This document shows positions 8,884-17,448 of a stretch of DNA of 36,617 nt, in pieces (position 1 is the stretch's first letter; every line of letters begins with the position of its first letter). Source of the stretch: Nitrospira sp. ST-bin5 (GTDB lineage: Bacteria; Nitrospirota; Nitrospiria; Nitrospirales; Nitrospiraceae). The notes beneath the pieces were generated by a model, which saw only the letters and a list, made by a program, of their open reading frames with translations, was not told the DNA's origin and did not search any database. The translations under genes were made by a program, and so were the position numbers. Location: positions 3,079 through 39,695 of the forward strand of contig MSXN01000021.1 in assembly GCA_002083555.1 (NCBI GenBank), written 5' to 3'.

Positions 8884-9576
8884 CTACTTTAACCGAGCCA
8901 AAAGTTCTGTTGCTGCCGCGGCATACTCGCCGCCCTTATCCATCGCTTTCACTTTACTGAGAATCTCTCGCGCCTTGACGGCATATCCCAACTTGGAATA
9001 CACGCGCCCCAATTCAAGATGGGTCAGTGCCGGAGGCACACTGGAAGGATTCGCAGCCACCGCGTCCTCCAACGACTCCATCGCCTCCTGGAAATCTCCC
9101 CGTTGGGCCAATGCCCGGCCTAAATGGAACCGCGCCAAATCCGGAGTGGCATAGAGAGGATTGGCGAGTGCGGCCCGGTAGGACCGGATCGCCTCGTCCC
9201 ACTTCTCCTGGCTGGCCAGCACTTGCCCTAGATAGGTATGCGCTTCTGAATAGGCGTCGTCAATCTGGATCGCGGTTCGAAACTCTTCTTCAGCCAAGGC
9301 TAATTTCCCCTGAATCGCATAGACATGGCCCAGGCCATAGCGCGCCTCTTTATTCTTCGGATTCAACTGGACGGCTTTCTGAAACGACACAAACGCTTTT
9401 TGCCGATCCCCGCTGAGCGACGCGATGCCTTCCTGATAATGGCCCTGAGATTTCTGAATCGCCTCGTCCGTAGCCGCACAGGCGCTGATGAACAGACAGA
9501 TCCCTACAAGCAGGCTGCGCCCGTACTGAGGCCCTCGTCCCAGCTCCCGTCCACAAATCCGTTCACCCTCAGGCAT
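8884..9576 (-). CDS. TPR-repeat lipoprotein, PilF/PilW-like or NlpI-like
   Basis: 230 residues with an N-terminal hydrophobic segment ending in the lipobox LFISAC (Cys33). About five tetratricopeptide repeats fill the rest, for example KAFVSFQKAVQLNPKNKEARYGLGHVY, LALAEEEFRTAIQID and AYSEAHTYLGQVLA. Such proteins are outer-membrane lipoproteins that act as assembly platforms, for example PilF/PilW for the type IV pilus secretin. The ATG at 9576 shares its first base with the stop of the preceding kinase gene (TAATG), so translation is coupled. With RodZ downstream it may serve envelope or pilus assembly, but nothing in the sequence proves which. Confidence 0.8.
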   Translation of the reverse strand: MPEGERICGRELGRGPQYGRSLLVGICLFISACAATDEAIQKSQGHYQEGIASLSGDRQKAFVSFQKAVQLNPKNKEARYGLGHVYAIQGKLALAEEEFRTAIQIDDAYSEAHTYLGQVLASQEKWDEAIRSYRAALANPLYATPDLARFHLGRALAQRGDFQEAMESLEDAVAANPSSVPPALTHLELGRVYSKLGYAVKAREILSKVKAMDKGGEYAAAATELLARLK

Positions 9577-10490
9577 TACGACACATCCTCAAAATGAGTC
9601 AATCGCTTGAATTCCTGGAAGCGCGCTTGAATCTCTTTGTAATCCAGGATACGTAAACGGTCAAGGCTAAAGGATTCTACGGTAAAAGACGCCATCACGC
9701 TCCCGAAGATGATGGCTTGCTTCATCGCCTCAGGAGAACGATTTCCTGTGGCGGCGAGATAGCCTAAGAAACCACCCGCAAAAGTGTCGCCGGCGCCAGT
9801 GGGATCCCGCACATCCTCCAGGGGAAACGCGGGAGCGCCGAACACCTGTGTCCCGTTGAACATCAGGACGCCATACTCCCCCCGCTTAATGATGAGATGC
9901 TTGGGGCCCCGTGCCAACACTTGCTTGGCCACCTTGACCAGATTGGAATCTTGCCCCAGCGCGCGAGCCTCACCGTCATTGATGATCAGGATATCGATTT
10001 TCTCTAAGACCTTCCACAAGGCATCGCGCTTCCCGTTAATCCAGAAATTCATCGTGTCGCACGCGACCAAGCCGGGGCGCTCGACCTTCTGCAAGACGTC
10101 GAGTTGCAGCTCGGGATCGATGTTGCCTAGGAACAGCACATCGGGCGAACGATACGCCTCGGGAATCTTGGGACGGAAGGTTTCGAACACATTGAGCTTC
10201 GTATCAAGCGTCTTCGCCTCATTCAGTTGATGCGAATATTCCCCCTTCCACCGAAACGTCGCCCCGGGTCGCTGCTCCAACCCCGCCAGATCAATTCCGC
10301 GACTCTTGAGAAACGCAATGTGCTGGGCGGGGAAATCCTCTCCCACGACAGCGATCAGCGCGACCGACGTAAAAAAGCTGGCCGACGTCGAGAAATACGT
10401 CGCGGACCCTCCAAGAATATCGGTCCCCTCTCCAAACGGTGTCTTCACCGTATCGAGCGCAACCGAACCCACCACTAGTAACTTCCCCAT
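9576..10490 (-). CDS. PfkB-family carbohydrate/nucleoside kinase
   Basis: 304 residues of ribokinase fold. LVVGSVALDTV opens the fold, followed by GGSATYFSTSASFF, and the second PfkB signature DPTGAGDTFAGGFLGYLA carries the catalytic Asp and the anion hole. The family phosphorylates sugars or nucleosides using ATP. The gene begins 3 bases after mtnP and its stop overlaps the next start, so it is co-translated with 5'-methylthioadenosine phosphorylase. A substrate from that pathway is plausible: adenosine, or a ribose or methylthioribose derivative. The sequence does not decide which. The N-terminal GS-VALDTV and GG-ATYF features resemble nucleoside/adenosine-kinase-like members more than fructokinases. 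Confidence 0.82.
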   Translation of the reverse strand: MGKLLVVGSVALDTVKTPFGEGTDILGGSATYFSTSASFFTSVALIAVVGEDFPAQHIAFLKSRGIDLAGLEQRPGATFRWKGEYSHQLNEAKTLDTKLNVFETFRPKIPEAYRSPDVLFLGNIDPELQLDVLQKVERPGLVACDTMNFWINGKRDALWKVLEKIDILIINDGEARALGQDSNLVKVAKQVLARGPKHLIIKRGEYGVLMFNGTQVFGAPAFPLEDVRDPTGAGDTFAGGFLGYLAATGNRSPEAMKQAIIFGSVMASFTVESFSLDRLRILDYKEIQARFQEFKRLTHFEDVS

Positions 10491-10493
10491 GGT

Positions 10494-11393
10494 TTACCGC
10501 GCTCCTTTCTTTGGCCCGAAGACACGCCGCGTAAGAATCCCGAACTTCTTCCGGACTGCTGCCGAGATGCCCACTGGAGCAGTCACAATCGCATTATCCA
10601 GCGCCCGATGGCAGGGACAAGCTGGAGCCTCGGCCACAGACGGCACGACGGCCTTGAGAATCTGCTTGGCCAAAGCCACGTTGTGGTGGAGCGTAGCCAG
10701 AATCGCCTCCACCGTCACAGCCTCCTGCGTCTCATGCCAACAATCATAGTCCGTGGCCAGCGCCATCGTCGCGTAACAGAGCTCGGCCTCGCGCGCCAAC
10801 TTCGCCTCCGGCATATTGGTCATCCCGATCACATCCACGCCCCATTGCCGATACAGCCGTGACTCTGCTTTGGTCGAAAACTGCGGCCCCTCCATGCACA
10901 GATACGTGCCGCCGCGATGGAGATGTGCGCCAACCCCTTCGCCCGCAACCGCCAGCGCCTGGGCCAGCGACGCACAAATCGGTTCTCCGAAGGCGACATG
11001 CGCCACGATGCCCCCTTCAAAAAACGTGGAGGCGCGCCGCTTCGTGAGATCAATGAACTGATCAGGAATCACCACGTCGCCGGGCTCAATCAGCTCCTTC
11101 ATGCTCCCAACCGCGCTGACAGAAATGATTCGCTGCACACCCAACGATTTCATGGCGTAGATGTTTGCGCGATAGTTAATTTCTCCGGGATTCAATCGAT
11201 GGCCTCGACCGTGCCGGGAAAGGAACGCGATGGACACGCCATCCAACTGTCCCACGCGGATCGCATCCGACGGCGAGCCGAACGGGGTCCGGATCCGCAC
11301 ATCGCGCACACCTTTCAGCCCTTCAATGTCATACAACCCGCTCCCGCCGATCACCCCTACTGAAGCCTGCGACCCATTGCTCTTCCGTGCCAT
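10494..11393 (-). CDS. mtnP: S-methyl-5'-thioadenosine phosphorylase
   Basis: 299 residues of the trimeric purine nucleoside phosphorylase family, MTAP branch. Visible landmarks are GVIGGSGLYDIEGL, the phosphate-site SRHGRGHRLNPGEINYRAN segment, ISVSAVGSMKE, CMEGPQFSTKAES and GMTNMPEAKLAREAELCYATMALATDYD, which holds the purine-recognition Asp. The enzyme cleaves methylthioadenosine to adenine and methylthioribose-1-phosphate, salvaging by-products of polyamine and SAM metabolism. It is cytoplasmic. The C-terminus has the ACPCHRALDNAI segment seen in bacterial MTAPs. It lies 25 bases after miaA and 3 bases before the PfkB kinase. Some bacterial relatives also accept adenosine or inosine, so exact specificity is uncertain. 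Confidence 0.93.
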   Translation of the reverse strand: MARKSNGSQASVGVIGGSGLYDIEGLKGVRDVRIRTPFGSPSDAIRVGQLDGVSIAFLSRHGRGHRLNPGEINYRANIYAMKSLGVQRIISVSAVGSMKELIEPGDVVIPDQFIDLTKRRASTFFEGGIVAHVAFGEPICASLAQALAVAGEGVGAHLHRGGTYLCMEGPQFSTKAESRLYRQWGVDVIGMTNMPEAKLAREAELCYATMALATDYDCWHETQEAVTVEAILATLHHNVALAKQILKAVVPSVAEAPACPCHRALDNAIVTAPVGISAAVRKKFGILTRRVFGPKKGAR

Positions 11394-11418
11394 ACACTCA
11401 TACTCCCGGTTACGTCAC

Positions 11419-12426
11419 TCACGAGACAGGCTGAGCACGCCACGTACCTAGCGATGCCATGAATTGCTCAATCAGCTCAACGACCCGATCGGCAGTGTGA
11501 CCCGTCGGCTCCTCTGCGTCGATCATCAACCACGTAATGCCCGGCTCCTTTCGAAACCAGGTCATCTGGCGTTTCGCAAATTGCCTGGTATCCTGCTTGA
11601 ACCGTCGCACCATTTCTGCCGCATCATATTCGCCGGCAAATTGCGCGGCGAGATGCCGATATCCCAACCCCTTCATCGATCCCAGCGCACGGCTATACCC
11701 GCGAGCCAGTAGCGTCCGAGTCTCTTCTACCATGCCATGCGTCAACTGCCAATCGATTCGGGCTTCGATCCGCCGATGGAGCTGCTCTTTGGAGCGCTGC
11801 AGCCCGATCAGCAATGTGGGGAACGCCGCTGCTTGCGATTGATGGTGTGCGTGCAAAGAAGCGAGGGAACAGCCAGCCAGGCGATAGACCTCCAGCGCCC
11901 GAATCACTTTTGACTCATCGTTGGGATGCAGCCGTGAGGCGGTGACAGGATCCACTCGTACAAGCTCGGCATAGAGACCTTCGCGCCCCTGCACGGCCAC
12001 CAACGCCATGAGCTCCCGCCGAATGTTCGCATCGGCCTCCGGCGCATCGCAGATTCCCCGAATCAACGTGCGGATATAGAGCCCGGTCCCACCGACGACC
12101 AGAGGCAGTCGGCCCTCTCGGATCACTCGATCGATTTCTCCCAATGCCTCCCGCTGATAGCGCCCGGCGTTATAGGGCTCATCGGGATCTACCAAATCGA
12201 TTAACCGATGCACGATACCCTGCCGCTCCTGCACCGACGGCTTATCGGTTCCGATGTCCATCCCGCGATAGACCTGGCGGGAATCGGCCGTCAGGATCTC
12301 GGTGTCGTAGCGCCGGGCTACCTGGACTCCGACAGCGCTCTTCCCCGTGGCCGTAGGCCCCAGCAAGACGACGAGCGGGCGATATCGGCGAATACGGTCG
12401 GTCATCATATCGGATTGAGTAGACAT
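11419..12426 (-). CDS. miaA: tRNA dimethylallyltransferase
   Basis: 335 residues, full length for MiaA. The P-loop is GPTATGKS (about 23-30), followed by TADSRQVYRGMDIGTDKP for tRNA/Asp recognition, DLVDPDEPYNAGRYQ, and VVGGTGLYIRTLIRG. Later RALEVYRLAG and RQFAKRQMTWFR are also typical. It adds a dimethylallyl group to N6 of A37 in tRNAs that read UNN codons. It follows mutL by 24 bases; mutL-miaA adjacency is common across bacteria, which supports both calls. Confidence 0.96.
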   Translation of the reverse strand: MSTQSDMMTDRIRRYRPLVVLLGPTATGKSAVGVQVARRYDTEILTADSRQVYRGMDIGTDKPSVQERQGIVHRLIDLVDPDEPYNAGRYQREALGEIDRVIREGRLPLVVGGTGLYIRTLIRGICDAPEADANIRRELMALVAVQGREGLYAELVRVDPVTASRLHPNDESKVIRALEVYRLAGCSLASLHAHHQSQAAAFPTLLIGLQRSKEQLHRRIEARIDWQLTHGMVEETRTLLARGYSRALGSMKGLGYRHLAAQFAGEYDAAEMVRRFKQDTRQFAKRQMTWFRKEPGITWLMIDAEEPTGHTADRVVELIEQFMASLGTWRAQPVS

Positions 12427-12450
12427 GCTGATGAGCTCAATCCAGCTCCG

Positions 12451-14265
12451 CTACCACCCGACCCGACCAAACAGCTTCTCAAGTTCGTCCCCGGTCAGCT
12501 GAAAGACCGTCCGCCGCCCATGCGGACACGTTTGGATCTTTCCCTCGGCGAGCCAATCCTCGGTCAGCCGCTGGATCTCCGGAAGCCCCATCGCTCGGCC
12601 GGCCCGCACCGCACTGTGGCAGGCCAACGAGGCCAACACGGGACGCACGCGCGCTTCAAGACTGGAGGCTTGCCCCCACAGACTGAGATCCTCCAGCAAA
12701 TCTTGCAAGAAAGCCGGAGCATTGATCGCGCCGACCCCGAGCGGCACACTCCGCACAAGGACTGCCGACTTGCCGAACGGCTCGAGTTCGAGGCCCAGTT
12801 TCTCCAACTCGCCTTGATAGCGCTGCAGCAGCGCCGCATGAGGCGCCGAGAGCTCGACAGCCTCCGGAATCAACAGGGGCTGCGAGGCCATCCCGCGCGC
12901 GACCCAGGCTCGATACAGTCGCTCAAACAAGACACGTTCATGAGTCGTATGCTGATCGAGTATGGTCAACGCACCGCCCACCTGCACCACCAGATACGTG
13001 TGGTGAAGCTGTCCGAACGCCACCACCTCCGACGACGGCACACGCACATACGGCTCAGCCGCTTCGTTTACAAATGTGAGCTGATCGGCTGAGGCTGGAA
13101 TGCTGCCGATAGCCTGAGGGCTTGCCTGGCCTGTTCCCGCCGAAGGCGCCATGGCCTGAGCGGGAAACCATACCCGCGCCAGCTCCTTACTCACACCCGG
13201 CGCGTCCGGCTCCCGCGGGACGAAGGACTCCCCGGCGACCGGCTCGTTTCGACTAAGCGCCTGCCGCACCGCGCGTCTAACCAGCTGATGAATCGCTTCC
13301 TGCTCCGCAAAACGCACTTCACGCTTCGAGGGATGCACATTCACATCCACACGATCCGGATCGACCTCAAGAAACAATACGAACTGGGGTTGCTGTCCCT
13401 TGGGAAGGAACGAACCATAGCCTTCGACGATCGCATGGGACACAGCGGCACTCCGAACCGGTCGGCGATTGACAAAGAGTTCTTGCGGGATGCGCGATGC
13501 CTTCGCATGATTCGGGTCGATGATGATGCCGCTGAGCTTCGCCCCCGGCTGTCCGGCCTCGACCAGAACAGGATGATCGAGCATGAACCGTGAATAGACT
13601 TGGCCGATACGGTCCCGGTCTGTCGCCACCGCGGGATAATTCAACGTCTCCTGTCCGTTACCGATCAACTTAAAATGCACGGCCGGCCAGGCGAGCGCCG
13701 CCTGCTGCACCACACGCGTAATATGCGATGCTTCTGTCGGCACAGATTTGAGAAACTTTTTACGCGCCGGCTGATTGTGGAAAAGATCAGTGACTTCGAT
13801 GCGTGTCCCGACGATCGGAGGAGCATCAAGGATCTGCGGGATCCCTCCGCCCCGTATCTGCAACTCGGTACCCACCTGATCTGACTGCATGGCCGTGACG
13901 AGCCGAACATTCGAAACCGAGGCAATGCTGGGCAGTGCCTCCCCGCGGAATCCCATCGTGCGGATGGACCATAGATCCTGATCGGAGCTCAGCTTGCTGG
14001 TGGCATGACGTTCGAATGCTTGCGGCGCATCGGCCCGGCTCATGCCCTCGCCATCGTCCGTGACGCGAATGCTTGCAAGGCCCCCGTCCTTAATCTCGAC
14101 GGAAATGGTCTTGCTCTGTGCATCTAAACTGTTTTCGATGAGCTCTTTGACAACAGCGGCAGGACGTTCGACGACTTCCCCGGCGGCGATCCGGCTCACG
14201 ACGTCTCCCGGCAAGATGCGAATTTTTCCGCTCGAACTGGTCGTCAGCACAGCACTACGCTCCAT
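12451..14265 (-). CDS. mutL: DNA mismatch repair protein MutL
   Basis: 604 residues. The N-terminal GHKL ATPase has VVSRIAAGEVVERPAAVVKELIEN in part, DDGEGM, HATSKL and GFRGEAL. The C-terminal dimerisation/endonuclease domain carries LDQHTTHERVLFE, matching the DQHA(X)2E(X)4E metal motif with Ala replaced by Thr, then ACHSAVRAG and CPHGRRTVFQL. The metal ligands therefore look intact, so this should be a latent endonuclease MutL as in organisms without MutH. It couples MutS mismatch recognition to strand incision. No mutS is in the window. The linker (about 340-400) is Pro/Ala-rich. Confidence 0.95.
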   Translation of the reverse strand: MERSAVLTTSSSGKIRILPGDVVSRIAAGEVVERPAAVVKELIENSLDAQSKTISVEIKDGGLASIRVTDDGEGMSRADAPQAFERHATSKLSSDQDLWSIRTMGFRGEALPSIASVSNVRLVTAMQSDQVGTELQIRGGGIPQILDAPPIVGTRIEVTDLFHNQPARKKFLKSVPTEASHITRVVQQAALAWPAVHFKLIGNGQETLNYPAVATDRDRIGQVYSRFMLDHPVLVEAGQPGAKLSGIIIDPNHAKASRIPQELFVNRRPVRSAAVSHAIVEGYGSFLPKGQQPQFVLFLEVDPDRVDVNVHPSKREVRFAEQEAIHQLVRRAVRQALSRNEPVAGESFVPREPDAPGVSKELARVWFPAQAMAPSAGTGQASPQAIGSIPASADQLTFVNEAAEPYVRVPSSEVVAFGQLHHTYLVVQVGGALTILDQHTTHERVLFERLYRAWVARGMASQPLLIPEAVELSAPHAALLQRYQGELEKLGLELEPFGKSAVLVRSVPLGVGAINAPAFLQDLLEDLSLWGQASSLEARVRPVLASLACHSAVRAGRAMGLPEIQRLTEDWLAEGKIQTCPHGRRTVFQLTGDELEKLFGRVGW

Positions 14266-14319
14266 GGTATCGCGACGAAGGCTGACTGCGTGAGGTGGGG
14301 GATCGCGCGCCCGCGACCG

Positions 14320-15093
14320 TCACCGAATGTCGGCGAGTTTATTCTTTGCGAGCTTGGCTTCATCCGAGGCAGGGAACTCCTCAATCACCCGCTTGAGATA
14401 TTTCCTTGATTTCACCAAATCACCGGTTTCCGCCGTGGCCAAACCCAGCTTGTAGAGGGCAGCGGAGACTTTTTCGTTCCCAGGGTATTCCGCGACGAGA
14501 TACTCGAACGTCGTCGTGGCGCGCGCGTAGTCCTTCTGATTGTAGAGCGACTCTCCCAACCAGTAATGCGCGTTCGGCGTCAATGACGTCCCGGGGAAAT
14601 CTTTGGTGAATCGCTGAAATCCTGATACTGCCAGATCGTACTTTCCGTTCAGAAAATCGTTGTACGCGAGATTGAAGGCGGATGTCGGGGTGATGCCGGG
14701 CATGCCAGACACAATAGAGGAGCTCTCCCCTGGCACAGCGGACTTACTGGGCTTCGCCGCTTTCGGCGCATCAGACACAGCCACGTCGGCCCGGGCGGAT
14801 GCGAGTCCGGGGCCGTCTTCAAGCTTGGCCAGCTTTGATTCCAGCTTTTGAAGGCGCGCAGCCAGCTCGTCAACCCGCGGCTTTCCCGACTCAACATCCT
14901 TGACACGTTCGACCGATTCGAGGCGCCGCAAGACCGCATCGACCCGCTGATGGTCCTGCTCTTGGGAGCGTGACACCGTCGAGAGTTGGTCCCGTAATTC
15001 GACAAAATCTGCATGCTTGGCGCATCCCGGCAAGATCAGCAATGAGCCCGCGACTCCGACCGCCGTCACATAAGGAATAATGTAAGCTTGCAT
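14320..15093 (-). CDS. cpoB: CpoB/YbgF-like Tol-Pal accessory lipoprotein (short paralogue)
   Basis: 257 residues. The signal peptide ends in LILPGC (Cys24), so it is probably a lipoprotein, whereas E. coli CpoB is soluble. A coiled-coil segment (about 30-95) precedes a Ser/Pro linker and a C-terminal block of three TPR-like repeats (about 135-255: AFNLAYNDFLNGKYDLAVSGF, PNAHYWLGESLYNQKDYARA, AALYKLGLATAETGD). CpoB trimerises through its coiled coil, binds TolA and coordinates peptidoglycan synthesis with outer-membrane constriction. It starts 5 bases after its longer paralogue, as part of the tol-pal cluster, and ends 54 bases before mutL. Confidence 0.88.
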   Translation of the reverse strand: MQAYIIPYVTAVGVAGSLLILPGCAKHADFVELRDQLSTVSRSQEQDHQRVDAVLRRLESVERVKDVESGKPRVDELAARLQKLESKLAKLEDGPGLASARADVAVSDAPKAAKPSKSAVPGESSSIVSGMPGITPTSAFNLAYNDFLNGKYDLAVSGFQRFTKDFPGTSLTPNAHYWLGESLYNQKDYARATTTFEYLVAEYPGNEKVSAALYKLGLATAETGDLVKSRKYLKRVIEEFPASDEAKLAKNKLADIR

Positions 15094-15098
15094 GAAAT

Positions 15099-16649
15099 CT
15101 ATCGACCCTCCTTCAACTGAACCAGCTTGTCAGATGCTTTTCCAGCCTCCGGACTCCTCGGATACAGCGTGACCACTTGTTTAAATGCAGACGAGGCCCG
15201 TTTCTTATCCTTCAAGGCGAGATAGGCGTAGCCCTTCTTCAGAATGGCCGCAGGCACTTTCTCACTTCGTGGATAATCCGACTCGACCTTGTCGTACGCA
15301 TCGATGGCTCGCTTGAAATCCTTGGCCCCGTAGTACGCCTCTCCGAGCCAATACCGAGCATTCGGAGCAAGGTCCGAGTTCGGATAGTTCGCGATAAACG
15401 TCGAAAACCCCCGGCGCGCTCCCTCTAAATCACCATCGCGGAATAGGGCCAAAACCCGTTCATATTGTCCACGGTCTGCCGCGATATCGACTGAAGAAGC
15501 TGCTGCGACAACCGGGGCTTCCACAGGAGCTGGGATCGTTGTCACCGGGGCCACTGCACCCTCCCCCTCCTCCGATGAGGCCTGCTGAGCCTGGTATGAG
15601 GATGAAGGAGACTCGGAATCTTGTGCGTGCCGTTCAATTGCAGGAGCCTCCGTCGAAGACGGAACGGTGGGTCGCTGTACCTGCTTTGGATTCTGAGGCC
15701 GTGAACCGGATTTCTGATTCACCTGCTCCAGAGACCGGCCTAACGAATCAATTCGTCGATCCTGCTCGTCAAACCGGGCCGTGAATTTTTGGCTGATGGA
15801 CTCCAGCGTCTTCACCACCGACGCGACGCTCTTGTTGACTCCATCGAGGTGGCCGCTCATGGTCCGATTGGACTCGTTAATGTGGGACACCGCCGCCTTG
15901 TTATCGGCATCGACCTTCCCTGAGATCGCCCGCGCCTCCTGCTCATCCTGCGTGACACGATCATTCAAGCTGGTGAACGCCGTCTTGAATCCGGTGAGCG
16001 ATTGGTTGAACTGGGTCAGGTTCTGTGACACTTTCTGATCCAGATTCTGCTGACTAGCCTCCAGGTCTCTGCGCTGTCCATCCAGCCGTTCGGCCACCTT
16101 CCGATCCAACACCTCATTGCTCTGCTTCACGGCCATCAGCACGTCGCGCTTCAGGTCCTCCGTCGCTTTGCTCACCGTTTTGGACAACTCATCAAGGCGC
16201 GCATTTACCTTGGCGTCTTGCGTCTCAAGACTCTTTTGCAACCAGACATAGCGAGTGTTGGTATCCGTCTCGAGCTTGGCCGCCAACTGTTCCAGCTTCT
16301 TCGTTTGCAGTTCCAACTGCGCCGAGCGATGCTTGAGATCTTCCTGCCTGGACTGAAGCTCCTCCGCTTGGTGACGAGCTTTTTCGAGTTCCCCGCGAAG
16401 TTGCGGCAGATCCTGCTCCCGCAGATTGGAAATCTCCTGGCTCTGCCGAGCCCGCGTCTGAGAGAGCTGATCGTCCTGCTGCCTAATTTTCTGCTGCAGG
16501 GCTCGCTCGGTTTGCTTGAGATCGGCCTGCTGCGCCACACATCCGGACAACAGCGTGAAGAGCATGACTAGAACGACAGCCACCGCACACCTCACTTGCT
16601 GAACATGATCCTGATTCATTCTCGCCATCCGTGCAGCACCCCAACGCAT
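15099..16649 (-). CDS. Long CpoB/YbgF-like lipoprotein with extended coiled coil
   Basis: 516 residues. The signal peptide ends in LLSGC. A very long heptad-rich coiled coil covers roughly residues 40-310. After it come a Pro/Ser/Glu-rich linker and the same three TPR-like repeats as the downstream paralogue (ALFRDGDLEGARRGFSTFI, PNARYWLGEAYYGAKDFKRA, PAAILKKGYAYLALKDKKRA). It is therefore a duplicated CpoB-type protein whose coiled coil has expanded to several times the usual length, long enough in principle to span much of the periplasm. Start choice is uncertain: ATG codons at 16649, 16628 and 16619 all precede the signal peptide. 16649 has a weak GGAAG site and begins 6 bases after pal. 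Confidence 0.82.
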   Translation of the reverse strand: MRWGAARMARMNQDHVQQVRCAVAVVLVMLFTLLSGCVAQQADLKQTERALQQKIRQQDDQLSQTRARQSQEISNLREQDLPQLRGELEKARHQAEELQSRQEDLKHRSAQLELQTKKLEQLAAKLETDTNTRYVWLQKSLETQDAKVNARLDELSKTVSKATEDLKRDVLMAVKQSNEVLDRKVAERLDGQRRDLEASQQNLDQKVSQNLTQFNQSLTGFKTAFTSLNDRVTQDEQEARAISGKVDADNKAAVSHINESNRTMSGHLDGVNKSVASVVKTLESISQKFTARFDEQDRRIDSLGRSLEQVNQKSGSRPQNPKQVQRPTVPSSTEAPAIERHAQDSESPSSSYQAQQASSEEGEGAVAPVTTIPAPVEAPVVAAASSVDIAADRGQYERVLALFRDGDLEGARRGFSTFIANYPNSDLAPNARYWLGEAYYGAKDFKRAIDAYDKVESDYPRSEKVPAAILKKGYAYLALKDKKRASSAFKQVVTLYPRSPEAGKASDKLVQLKEGR

Positions 16650-16655
16650 ACGATC

Positions 16656-17363
16656 TTACTTCCCGGACTTCACGACCACATGGCCGCGACGATTCTGGGC
16701 ATAGCAGGCTTCGCTGTGCTCTTTGCAAAACGGCCGCTCTTTCCCATACGACACCACGCCCAATCGATTGGCGCTCACGCCAAGCTCCACCAAATAGTTC
16801 CGGGCAGCCTTCGCGCGCTTTTCGCCCAGCACCAGGTTATAGGCGGACGTCCCGCGCTCATCGCAATGTCCTTCGATTTTCAACTGCGCCCCGGGGTTCG
16901 CCTTGATCCACTCCGCATTGCGGGCCAGAGCCTGCCGCCCTTCCTCTGAAATCGCAAAGCTATCATAGCCGAAGAACACATCTCGCAACCCAGCCGCATC
17001 CGCGGCGGCTTGCTCGGACCGGATTTCATCCATCTGCCGGCCGCTCTGGGAAGGATCGAGCTTCGCCATCATTGTCCCGCCGTTCACGCGCTCCTCGCCG
17101 GGATTCTTATCGAGTCCGCGCAACCCGCCTGACCCATCGCGACCGGCCAGCGAGGTGTCAGGAAAATTGGAGCTGACTCCGCCACTGGAAGATCCGGTTG
17201 ATCCGCCTGTTCCGCCGGCACCGGGAGTTCCTTTGGCCATGCCGGCCTGTGAGGACTGGGTGTCCCCGCCTGACTGCACGGACTTCTTCGAGCAGCCCGG
17301 CATCGTGACCAGCAACAGACCGGCCAGCATCGGAATCGACCATTGTGATAACGTCGCGCTCAT
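16656..17363 (-). CDS. pal: Peptidoglycan-associated lipoprotein Pal
   Basis: About 235 residues from the ATG at 17363, which has an AGAAGGAGAG ribosome site. An in-frame extension of 38 Arg-rich residues is rejected. The lipobox is TMPGC. A long Gly/Ser-rich linker follows, then an OmpA-like peptidoglycan-binding domain: FFGYDSFAISEEGRQAL, LKIEGHCDERGTSAYN, LGEKRAKAARNYLV and NRRGHVVV. The Asp and Arg that bind diaminopimelate are in the EGHCDERG and NRRG regions. Pal anchors the outer membrane to peptidoglycan and exchanges partners with TolB. The linker is longer than in E. coli Pal. Position between tolB and the CpoB-like genes is canonical. Confidence 0.95.
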   Translation of the reverse strand: MSATLSQWSIPMLAGLLLVTMPGCSKKSVQSGGDTQSSQAGMAKGTPGAGGTGGSTGSSSGGVSSNFPDTSLAGRDGSGGLRGLDKNPGEERVNGGTMMAKLDPSQSGRQMDEIRSEQAAADAAGLRDVFFGYDSFAISEEGRQALARNAEWIKANPGAQLKIEGHCDERGTSAYNLVLGEKRAKAARNYLVELGVSANRLGVVSYGKERPFCKEHSEACYAQNRRGHVVVKSGK

Positions 17364-17448
17364 AGATTCTCTCCTTCTTCTAGAGATCTCTCCCGGCCTA
17401 TCCGGCGAGACATCTTCAATGTGTGATCGTGTGTATCGACCAGGTGAA

